Shown: positions 44,111-54,800 of the stretch, piece by piece | Numbering within the stretch: position 1 is the first letter of the stretch | Layout of the letters: every line of letters begins with the position of its first letter | Assembly (NCBI GenBank): GCA_958299035.1 | Contig: CATQJL010000223.1 | Coordinates: 46,674,162 to 46,738,161 of the forward strand | Direction: 5' to 3' | Origin: Cylicocyclus nassatus | Taxonomy: Eukaryota; Nematoda; Chromadorea; Rhabditida; Strongylidae | Length of the DNA stretch: 64,000 nt | Made by a program: the position numbers and the translations under genes | Notes under the pieces: generated by a model | What the model saw: the letters and a program-made list of their open reading frames with translations, nothing else | Database searches by the model: none | Told to the model about the DNA's origin: nothing

Positions 44111-46813
44111 GTTGGATGATCTTCCAAAACCTAAGCATTGAGGAAAACTTTATATTACACCTCTGCACCACTTATTTTCCTTCTTTTCACTACACCTTCC
44201 GTTAGATATGTAAGCTTGCGTCAGCATTCATCTCACGCCTACTTATCCCCTTCACTTTTCTAGGTCAGAAATGGCCAAAACCCCCTTCACCTGAAGAACA
44301 CCCTGCCTCCCCCTATCGCACCTGTGCCTGCGCGACGGACCACCCGCACACGCCTTCAGTGCGCCCCTTGTCCTAGCTTCTAACGGAATTCCTCGCTTCT
44401 CATTCTCTTGTTTTTCTTGTACTATATTTCCTCTATTCCAAGTATAAGCAATCCGCAATAACCGGTGACGAGGTTTCACGTGCTTTCATAGTCCTAAGAG
44501 CTTCAGTCCCAAGTAGTATTCGGTGTTTCCTTTTTTTCTCCTGAGAAATTGAGATCTGAGTGAATTATAAGGTAATATTCCTTCAAGGACTTCTTGTGCG
44601 AAATAAGAGTCCTTTCCAGCTTGATCCGTAATGTAGACATGCGTCAAGTTAAAATTAAGCTTTTCGAGAAGCCGATAGGGGTTCGTTTACAAAAACGTCC
44701 ACGTTTTTTGAAAACTGTTAACATGCTAGTTTTCTAAATCTACGAAGAGGAACATTTTAGGGTATTTCCTTTTTTCTGATCTACATATATTTGATAGCCT
44801 TCTCCATCAATGCAAGTTCCAAATTTTGCATTGATTGAATGTGAGGAACTAATGGAGTTTGCGTCTTTTATTCTTGCTTAGGTTTCCTTCAAAATGAACG
44901 CAGAGGTTTCCACTTTTTTATTCTTTCCTTTGTGTGCGTAGACATGCTCTACTGCTCATGAGTGAGGTGAAAAGTGTTGGATATTTTTGTGCGATAAATT
45001 TAAAGATTAAATATGTTCAAGTAGAATATCTTAGCTTTCAAAATACTGTTGCAGAGCTCAATTTTTTTGACAACTTCGACGCAGGCAGCAAAATTGACGA
45101 TTAATTGGGAAAAAATAAAGAAAGTGCTTCCAAGACTTCGCAAACACCTGCGAATACCTTGTACTAAAAAGAAAGCGACGATAGATTCGCTCTAGTTTGG
45201 TAGATTGGATATCTCATCCAATGCACTCAAAAAATCTATGCATAGTCCAAAAATCATTCTGTTGAGAAAGATACGAAAACTATAAACAATTTGGTCGATT
45301 TTTAGAATACAAAGGATTTTCTTGACTTAGAATGTCAAGAACTGAGACCATCTATGGCTTCTAGCATATTTCGTGTGATCTCAGTTGCCTGCAATGTAGC
45401 AATCTGCCAATCGTCTTCAAATTTGGAATGCCGCGTCTTTTAGATTTTTATGAGCTGATTCAAAGAGTTACAGAATGCGAAAATTTTGCGAAAACGTCCG
45501 AGAAAAACGAAAACATTTTCCAAATGTGTCGCACAACTGCAGCGAGTACCACATCTATTCTTAGAAACAACTCCTAAAGAAATTTTCCTAAAAAAACGGC
45601 ATGTGTAATGAAAGTCAGAAAGAGAATGGCTGCAGAAGGACGCGAAAGGAAGGAAAAAGCATAGCTTAGAGGCAAAAATTAGCAAGTTATGGAGATTCTG
45701 TTGGTAAAAACACCGGGCTGATCGTTCGTATCGGGACCGGTGGCGTGGCGCCGGCTGGGACAACGCTGTGCTAGCACGACACTACCCTGGCGCTGCATCA
45801 GTGACGGTACAAGACGGGCAGTTTTTCAAGCACTCAAACGAGACATTTATGTACAACAACACCGTGAAGTCCTCTCGGGTCTCCTTTGTCTCAGTAAGAA
45901 TGGTATTGACTGCAGCCCTTCTTACTATTATGCATGATCTTTGAGAAATTGAGAGTAGGTGAGGCGAAGTGCGGTTCATAAATCAAGAATCCATAATTTG
46001 AGAATTTGGCTTTTTGGAAGAAATTGAAATAACCGTTGGTATCACGTGAAAGAGCATATCCGAAAAAGGTATACAGAACATGAGAATGGAAACAATCTCA
46101 GAGTGCTAGTCTTAGGAATGATTTTACGTCGAATGCGAAATTTTAGCGGTCCATAATTACACGAACACCTCAAACGAAGCCTCTTTTTTCACTTAAAACT
46201 TCGATTGTCAAGTCTAAATATTTTTGTAAGGTTACAGTAAGGAATCTAAAATATCTGCTTCTAAGGAACTTAACGCAAATGTATTAGTATTGCGTTAATG
46301 ATGCCGTGAAGCCTGTGTATTGATAAGTGTGCAAATGTCCAGGAAAAAGTCAATGGCTCGCTCCAGATGCATGCGCCGCAACTACTAATATATTTGGAAT
46401 TGGCGTTTCAACCTTATTTAGAATGCTGTGCTTACTAGGAACTTAGCTGAAAAACGCGACATCACCCCAATTTCACTCGTATAGAACGTGGTGGGTTTTT
46501 TTCAAATCGAAAAGCACAGATACTCCAAAGGACTTCGCGACCGAAAATCTATTTACAGGGTTGCGCATTGAGAGTATCGTGCGCATAAGTCTCGTGCGAA
46601 ACACAACGAGGCGGTTAAGCGGCAGCTTGAAAAGCCGATAAGGAGCGTCTTGTACGCGTAAAATTAGGTTACATAGGAAATTTGTGAACGTCAAACAAAT
46701 ATCCATCGAAAACCTCAATTTACCTCATAGTATTGGTAGAAGCTGATTAGACTGCTCGAACCACAGAAAAACAGACGCTTTAAGAGCACTGACTCCAAAA
46801 GCATTATAGGCTA
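44111..46813. other. No recognised feature over 2.7 kb
   Basis: AT-rich sequence without supported exons or transposon ends. Open frames at 44252-44479, 45440-45763 and 46473-46718 have no recognised domain and no splice context. Confidence 0.45.
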
Positions 46814-47113
46814 CTAGCTGGCAAAGCCGGCTTCGCCCGGCCTTACCAACAACGTATTTGTAATCAGCATGTTACATTGTTCACTGTTCAGCATTGTTCA
46901 CCTACCCACCTGTGCCAATCCCAGCCCCATAACTCAAATCTTGCAAAAAGTCGATAAAATCGATATTGATCGATAACAAAAAGTAGCCTACGACACCCGC
47001 ACCACCCCGCATTTATGCAAAGCTTGGTGCAGATCGGTTTAGAAATAAGAATTTCTATTCGGAACATACATACAGATAGACATACAAACAGAAATTCAGC
47101 TCTATATATCAGA
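46814..47113 (-). mobile_element. Short Helitron-like family 2 copy (A|TC...CTAG|T)
   Basis: Read on the minus strand it starts TCTGATATATAGAGCTGAAT after an A and ends with the hairpin GGCCGGGCGAAGCCGGC, then GCCAGCTAG before a T. It is 300 bp, against 1.2 kb for the copy at 62402. Confidence 0.8.
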
Positions 47114-47459
47114 TCTGAGGAGACTAACGTCTTTTTTTGGAGCTGCACTGGGTCACATGTATGGCAGACATCTTGCACTCTCTTGACCTAACTTTACGGA
47201 AAAAATCGACTTGAAAGATTGCAGTTTTAAGTAAAAAAAGAGCTTCGTTCGAGGTATTTGTATAATTGTGAACCGCTGAAAGTTCGCATTGGGGGCAAAA
47301 ATACTCCTATTTAGTTACCTAAACTTATTTGTAAAACAATCGGGTTGCCGTGAGAAGCAAGAGAGATATTGCATAAATTGGTATTTTCTTATCTTTTGCA
47401 CGTAAGGTATCAATTATGAAATTGTGACAACGGATTCGATTGCGGTCTTTGCGCCCACA
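47114..47459. other. No recognised feature
   Basis: Nothing supported. Confidence 0.4.
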
Positions 47460-47982
47460 CTCAGATAATCGCCGGGGCAGGCGAACCGCAACGCGCTTTT
47501 TTGCAGGCGGTAAGCAAAATCTTTAAACGGCCAAACCTTTAGCGAGCGGTACTTCTTTCACAGTCGCATGTTCTGCTAGTGGACATCAATACATATGTCT
47601 GCGAGCGGTCGTCAAACAATTTCTTTCGATCGTTTTACGCATTATCTGCTTACGCCGAACAAATTTGATACTCTATGATGCAGAGGTGTCCTTTGGGTCT
47701 GATGACCCGAGTTTGGGGTACACTCTCTCGGTTGAAGGTACCTAGGGGCCTATGCGGACTTTCAAGGAAGGCCGCGCGGCCCTCAACACTTTAGCATGTT
47801 CTCGCGGAAAGTCCACGAGAATGCGATTACTACGCGCAACTAATATATGAATAGTCTCTGCGCTTTCGTAAAAAACCAACATTTCTCCACATATTCGCAA
47901 GCGGGTCGCAAGAAATCGGCAAAATATTTTTCCGACCAGCTTGCCTATAAAACCGCATGGCCGCCTACTCCGATTCTCTGAG
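47460..47982. mobile_element. TIR element, CTCAGATAATCGC ends (copy 2)
   Basis: Diverged copy of 39888-40476: CTCAGATAATCGCCGGGGCA at the left, GCCGCCTACTCC then GATTCTCTGAG at the right. Colinear inside (GCGAGCGGTACTTCTTTCA, CGGAAAGTCCACGAGAAT). Confidence 0.7.
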
Positions 47983-48320
47983 CAAGAGCATGAAACATTC
48001 ATACAAAAAAACATCACCTCAACGCTCAGCTCAGTCACTTCCAATGTCTAAATACAATCGTACACAAGCAGAAGAACCATCAAGTGGAGATGAAACCAAG
48101 AAAATGCTATCGCCGAAAGCGCTTGCGTGTCGCGCGCTCTCGCGCGAGATTTTTAAAATGTTTTGTAACATGCCATGAGCTGTTCGAATGAATCAAATAC
48201 AACAACTGAAGAGCTTTTGGATTCGAAATGGAGCAAGGTTTTGCAAGATTTTGCAAGATTCGACGTTTTCGCGTGCAGCTTTAACAGCACATAGATTTCA
48301 TTGAGTTCATCACTATGTTT
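47983..48320. other. Upstream flank of the kinase gene; no exon confirmed
   Basis: An open frame at 47957-48178 includes a polar MSKYNRTQAEEPSSGDETKK stretch that could be an N-terminal exon of the kinase, but no donor of the required phase is convincing. Confidence 0.3.
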
Positions 48321-48586
48321 CAGTGGCGTACCCAGATTTCCGTTTGGCGGCGGGGCGACAAAAAATTTTCCCGTTGTAGAGCTTTTCGTCGGCCACGTTT
48401 CCGAAAAAATTCTTTTTGTAAGGCCAAAATGAATTTTGAAGTTTCAAAGTCATTATAATTAATATAATCAAAAACAGGTATAAAAAAGTCACTTGTACAT
48501 TTTTATAACTCATTTAAAAATAGCTTTCAAAAACTTCCCATTCTCGGGAAGCCCCCCCCCCCCACTTCGCATTCGGTACGCCACTG
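48321..48586. mobile_element. hAT-like MITE (CAGTGGCGTACC...GGTACGCCACTG)
   Basis: Ends are exact 12-bp inverted repeats. The flanking octamers CTATGTTT and CTATTAGT agree at 5 of 8 positions, weakly consistent with an 8-bp hAT duplication. C-run at 48553. It lies about 170 bp upstream of the first kinase exon. Confidence 0.6.
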
Positions 48587-48755
48587 CTATTAGTTGATTT
48601 CCACTATTCAGGAACATAGTAGTGGCATTGAGGTAGACGCGAAAAGAAAGAATCACTATGCGTATTTCGATTTTTCAATTTGAAAGGGTTTAGCGAATAC
48701 TGATTGAGTCTAAACAACGGAAATTTTCATCTTCTGACTTGTATGTTATATTTAG

Positions 48756-48835
48756 GGAGCTATCATAGACTCCTCTAAAGCGAAGTATGTTGTAATTAGG
48801 CTTCTAGGTGAAGGAGGATTTGGAGCTGTATACAA
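48756..48835 (+). CDS. Kinase exon 1 (visible): glycine loop
   Basis: The acceptor is GTTATATTTAG and the donor is GTATGT. It is 80 nt and ends two bases into the lysine codon of VYK. The core is [17 protein letters not shown]. Confidence 0.9.
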
Positions 48836-51800
48836 GTATGTTTATTCATGAATTTGGTAATTTTCGTAACCAATCATTGCTTAATAAGGAGAAGTATCTC
48901 AGTTGAATATTATATGACTGGCCATATACATTACAGTCTGCCCCAATCCCAACCAGGCCAAAATTGGCATGGCGGGAGTCCGCGTCGCTAGGGTTTCGCG
49001 GTCACGCCCACGGCCTGCTTCTCTGCTCTCTCTGCAATCCTTTTGCTCTCTCCGACAGCGCGCATACCGTCGATATCAATTCGCATTGGTCTTTTCCGCG
49101 CCGCACAGGTCTAGTGCGCACGCTTTCCAACGCGCATGCACGACGCGGCGGGCGTCCACTCCTGGCGCTTTGCCAGCCATCATCAGCTGATTTCGCGGCC
49201 AACCAGATCATTTTTGTTGCTATCTCTTCATTATTTTCTTCATTAGAACCTAGGAGTGAATATTCTCCCTCGCCTAGTTTTTGCTGCAACTTATTCTGAA
49301 TGTTTTTCTTGCTCTTTTTTTTTTGAGCGTCATCAGCTGATTTTGCTTGGTTGAAGGTAAGAAGTATCGTTTCGATCGTCTCCAAAAAACAAAGTGGTTT
49401 CAGCTTTTACAGGAAGTCCGAAAGTAGACCAAGAAAGATCGAAAGCATCATAGATAGATATACATATACATTAATATAATATTATAATCAAGATTGATAA
49501 CGATAAACCCCCTAAAGGGCGAAAGTGAAGGGTAGAAAAACAGTCGAAATACCAGTAGCAGTAAAGTAGTACTAGCGATAGAATATTCACTCTCCTACTC
49601 AGACAAATCACCGGAACTTCCGCAGAGCGTTTGCGGAAGTTCCGCCGGGTCACCTGCGGAAGTTCCGTAAACGTGCTGCGGAAGTTCCGAAATGAGGTCC
49701 TGCGGAAGTTCCGAAGAATGCCAACCGCAACAGCAAAAGAGAACACCGAAGTGAGATTTGAACCTCACTCTATTGACTGTGAGACCCACCTACTATCCTC
49801 TACGCTACGACTGACATGTTCGATGATGCACTCTGGTTGTTGGCGAGGCCACATCACGAGACAACACATTCAAAGTCCTGCGGAAGTTCTGGCAGGCCAA
49901 AGTGCTGCGGAACCTCTGGCATTTTTCGGAATTTCCGCAGGATTTTGAAGAAGGTCCTGCGGAAGTTCCAGTTTTCAACCAGTTTGGCATGAACATCCCG
50001 CGGAAGTTCCGATTTTCAACGTTTTCACTTTTGCAATAGTGAACAAAATCCTGTGGAACTTCCGCAAATTTGGCTTGTCCTGCGGAAGTTCCGGTGATTT
50101 GTCTGAGTAGGTGTTATTGGAAAAACGGCACATAACTCTGGCTGATTGCGGCCGGCCCATCACTTTTCCAGCGAAAATCCTGAAAAGAGGAGCGAAAATA
50201 ATGAAAATAACAACAAAAATGATCTGGCTGGCCGCGAAGTCAGCTGATGAGACTGGCAAAGCGCCAGGAGTGGACGCCCGCCACGTCGTGCATGGGCGTT
50301 GCAAAGTGTGCGCAATAGACCTGTGCGGCGCGGAAAAACCAATGCGAATTGATATCGATGGTATGCAGCGCAGACCGCTAGCGCTGCGAGCGCGCAAAAT
50401 TACGCCGAGGGTTCGGCCTAATCCGGATTGGAGCAGACTGTACACATGTATTAGGTTGGCACGAAAGTTCTTGCGTAATTCAAACAAAATTCAATAATTT
50501 TTCAAAGACTAAACCTAAATTCACAATCTTATATGCTAAAAATATTAGAAGTCTTACGCTTCATGATGGATGTTTAAGCATAAGATTCCGTGAGCTGGAC
50601 ATCAAGAACAAAGCTCTCGAATATGGGGCTTCAAATTTTGCGATTTTGAGTTTGGTGCCAGAAAATCGCAGAGTGCCGCTAGCTAGCCGAAAAAAATCTA
50701 TAGAATTTACTTACACAACAAAAGTCCATATATTACTTTGGAAGGCTTTGATCTTGCACGGTGAAGCAAAAACAAAAAATTCGTGAAATAAGTCATGTTG
50801 CGGAAAAAATCCCGTCATGTCCGCAGTTTTCCGGCGAAAACACTTTTTTACAATCGAGGAAACGTCACAAGGCTCTAAATAGGCACTATGTCTAATTTCT
50901 GGTTGCAAGCTGTGTTTCGGTGGAAAAGTTAGAGCGATAAGGGGATTTGTCCTGTGAAATGAGAATTTTCACAAATTTTTTATTTTCGCGTTTCCATGCG
51001 AGATCAAAGCCTGCTAAAACAACGTATGGACTTTAGCTGTGTAAGTAAATTCTACAGATTTTTTTCGGCTAGCTAGCGGCACTCTGCGATTTTCTGGCAC
51101 CAAACTCAAAATCGCAAAATTTGAAGCGCCATATTCGAGAGCTTCGTTCTTGATGTCCAGCTCACGGAATCTTACGCTTGAACATCCATCATGAAGCGTA
51201 AGACTTCTAATATTTTTAGCATACAAGATTGTGAATTTAGGTCTAGTCTTTGAAAAGTCATTGAATTTTGTTTGAATTACGCAAGAACTTTCGTGCCAAC
51301 CTAATATATGTCAACAGTGATGAGCATATCTCCAACAGTGCACTATATTTTGCGCATGAATGGAACCTTTTGCTGATTTAGATAGTCTCTCAGCTTCTAC
51401 AAAAAATCGTATACCTTCTAACCTCTGTTTGTGGGTCTGCGGTATAAAGCGAAAAAGAAGGAAGCCAAAAACCAAGAATGCTTCAAAATTTTGCCTTCCC
51501 TAATTTTCCAAACTATTTTGCAAGACACAGGAGCCGAATGCATACTGAATTTCGAGTTTTTGCCTGCTCACTTTGCTTACCAACAATTTTGAGGCGATTT
51601 CTTTTTAATCCTGCTCTTGCAACTCCTTTCACTAACTATGTAAAATCTTAACCCGTTTCGGACCTCGAAATCACGTGCGGCGAAAAAGATCGCATTTCCA
51701 GCCATTAGCCAACAATGGGAGCTTGTTTCGTAGACTGTGTGCTACATTCGTAATCAGCTTGTCAGATAATTTCCATAGACAAAGTTGTGAGTGAATTCGA

Positions 51801-54800
51801 GGTGTTTGATTTTTGTCGCTTAAGAAGGACTTCTGTGCTTTCCTGAAGGATAGAAACAAGAACTCAGTTTCTTATAGTAAGCAAGTATCTATGTTGTGAA
51901 AGGTTCACATCAGTATTGAAACTACGGTTTTTCTCTTTTATATCGAAGCAAAGAAAAGTTGCGACATCGCACGCCTCGTTCGCGTTGCCGCACTTCATTG
52001 CAACTGTTGTTTGATTTGTGCCCATATATTTTGAACACGGCACAACTCTACAAAGTCATTTGAAATTAGAAGCTTAGGCGTTTGACTTGATGACTTTGGA
52101 TTAAAAAAAAACTTCCTGTAAACGTCAAAAAGACCCTTCAAAGCAGCACCATGTGCAGCTCCGGTCCGAAACGTGCTAAACCGGGCGATGGTGATCAAAG
52201 TTTAGAAATGGTTACAGTGGAGAGTTTATAATAATCTGCGCATTGAGTATAATACCACTTCAGCCTTTATCTGCCGAAATTTGATACAAAGACTGCTGCA
52301 TAACGAACTCCCACATGGTCGGCCGCCTCATCGTGGCGTGGGGGTGACACTGGGTGTCGAAATGCGATGCATAGCCGAGTGTATACTCTGGTAGGGCCTC
52401 CCAAGCTGTAAACGAGTTCGACGTTTCCGGTCTCGGCCGGATGCCTAGCTAAGAGCCGGCCTGGCCTGATCCCCCCGCCGTCTGGTTTTCCCGGTCGCCA
52501 GGTTTCTCCCTCCCCCCCCCCCCCCGGCTCCACACCCGGGCTAGCGACCGCCCGTGGAAATCAGGAATAGACCTAGTAAGTCTGCTCACTTTTTTCCTCA
52601 TCCTTCCCGCAGACGGTCGGCTAGCTCTTAGCTCTGACCTATACCATCCACCAAGGATAGGATCGAAAGACAAGGTGGAGGAAACCGTGGCTGGTCCATT
52701 GCGTCTATTGGCCGAGAAGTCATGGACCAAGATCGCAAAGTCACGAGAATGGGCTGGTTGGCACGATCAAGAGTGAATTCTTGTCATTGAAGACGATCGA
52801 AGTCGAAGTCGCCCAAGTCAAGCCATAAACGAATCATCGCGACATTGATTGTATATAACCGCTGAGGATGAATAAATGTATGTATGTGTGTATAAGTCTG
52901 CTCTTGTAGGGGAATGTCGTTGATGGAAAGAAACCCTGCACATCGGATCCCGCCTACGGCGCGGGTGATAGCAGGAACGATGTCAGGGTCCTCAAGGATC
53001 CTTTAGGATTGAGCGAAAACGAAACATCTGCCCGGACAACACGCCACAAAGACTGCCTCATGCTCTGCATTTACAACGCCAGGACAGTCTTTACAAACGC
53101 CGACCTCCACGCTCTTCTCGACGCTGCAGAAAACATCAAGTATCACATCGTCGCTTTGCAGGAAACGAAGTTTAGGAAGAAGGACGTGCAACAGATGAGT
53201 GTTAAGCCCTTGTCATTCGTAGTTAGAAGGTTCCTTAACGAAACGTTGGAGGCGTTGGCTTTGTCGTTCACCCATTTCTCGTCCATCCTGTCGATCATGA
53301 GATCCTCTCACCTCGACTAGCCATCCTACGAGTACAACCACAACGTCAGAAGACCATCAACATCATCAACTGCTACTCACCTACATCAGCAGCTGACGAC
53401 TCAGAACTAGATGCTTTCTACGAAGACTTGGAGGAGGTCGTCCGCAACGAGAAGTTTTTCTACAAGTTTGTTGTGAGCGACTTCAACGCGAAGATCGGAT
53501 CCACTAGAAAGAATATAGCGATCGGGAAATTTGGATAAGGGCTCCGGAACGAAAACGGCAACCGTCTTGTTGGGCTTTTCTCCGCCGCACGACTTTTCCA
53601 GAAATTCCATCTTCATGAAGAAAGAACATCGCCGGTGGACATGGGAATCGCCCAAAACGGAACGACCCACGCGGAGATCGACCGCATTCTTACCAGGCGA
53701 AGATGGAGCTTCACTGATGTTCAGTACTTCCACCCTTCTGCAGTGGCTCCGATCACCGCCTCCTTCGAGCGAGATACGATTCAGTCAAAAGCTAGAAAAG
53801 AAAGTCTGTCACAGTGCCGCAAGAAGGAAGAAAGCAGTTCACGATGTAACAGGCTGGAAGAGCTCATCAAGTTTTGACTGGCATATTGAGGAGGATCCAA
53901 TGTACGACTACGACCGGCTCTCGCGCACTAACCTGCCGGAGAGTGCGCCCCTCAGCGGATGCTGAAAGAACTTGGATATATTTCGAAGATCACCAAGGAA
54001 TTGCTTGAAAGAAAAAGATTTCTGAGGCAGGATTCGAATGCAACCCATCTCGAACGACTTATAGCCAACGCCAGTTGCAGAACAGCTTTGCAGGAGGATC
54101 TCAGGAAGTACAGGCAAGCCAAGATACTGGAAGCAGCCGAAGGAAGACGAAGTCTCAAGAAATGTTGAAGAAACCTCTATACCACGTACCGCTGACTACA
54201 CTACTGAACGAAGATGGGGATCCGATTTCTCCCCGGTATAAAATGGAATAAATCGAGAAAAACTCCTACACCAAACTCTTCCGCTCATCAACACCCGTGC
54301 CGATGCCCGTTGTTCTCACTGGAGAAGTACCAGAAGTCCACCACGAACTGAAGTGCTGAAGTGCGCACGGCGATTTGGACCATGAAGACGTCCACGGCTC
54401 TAGGACCAGACCATCTTTCCGTCGAATTTCTGCGAGCCTGAGTAAAACGTCTACCGAGATTCTTGCGTCGCAGCTGATATCTTACCTTCAAAAGGAAAGG
54501 ATTTCCGACCAGTGCAAAAAGTCAAAAACCGTCTCTCTATTCAAGAATGATAAACGGGAGGATCTTCGGAACTCTTCGGATCTACCGCCCAATAGGCCTG
54601 AGTGTGCTGTATAAGCTTTTCATAAAGATTATCCTCGCTCGCATATCTAGGACACTGGATGAAGCCCAACCGCAAGAACAAGCTGGATTTCGCAAAGGAT
54701 TCAGCTGCATGAACAAAATCCAGACGGTTTCGAGGGTCATAGAATTCTGCCGAGAGTACCGACTCCCTCTCGTCCTAACTCATCGACTACGAGAAAGCCT

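Noticed and set aside
47957..48178. N-terminal exon of the kinase
   Set aside because: No convincing donor in phase 0 toward 48756; part of the frame lies in a TIR element.
49002..50497. Two charged open frames (minus 49002-49385, plus 50111-50497) as genes
   Set aside because: They are the two arms of one fold-back element and mirror each other.
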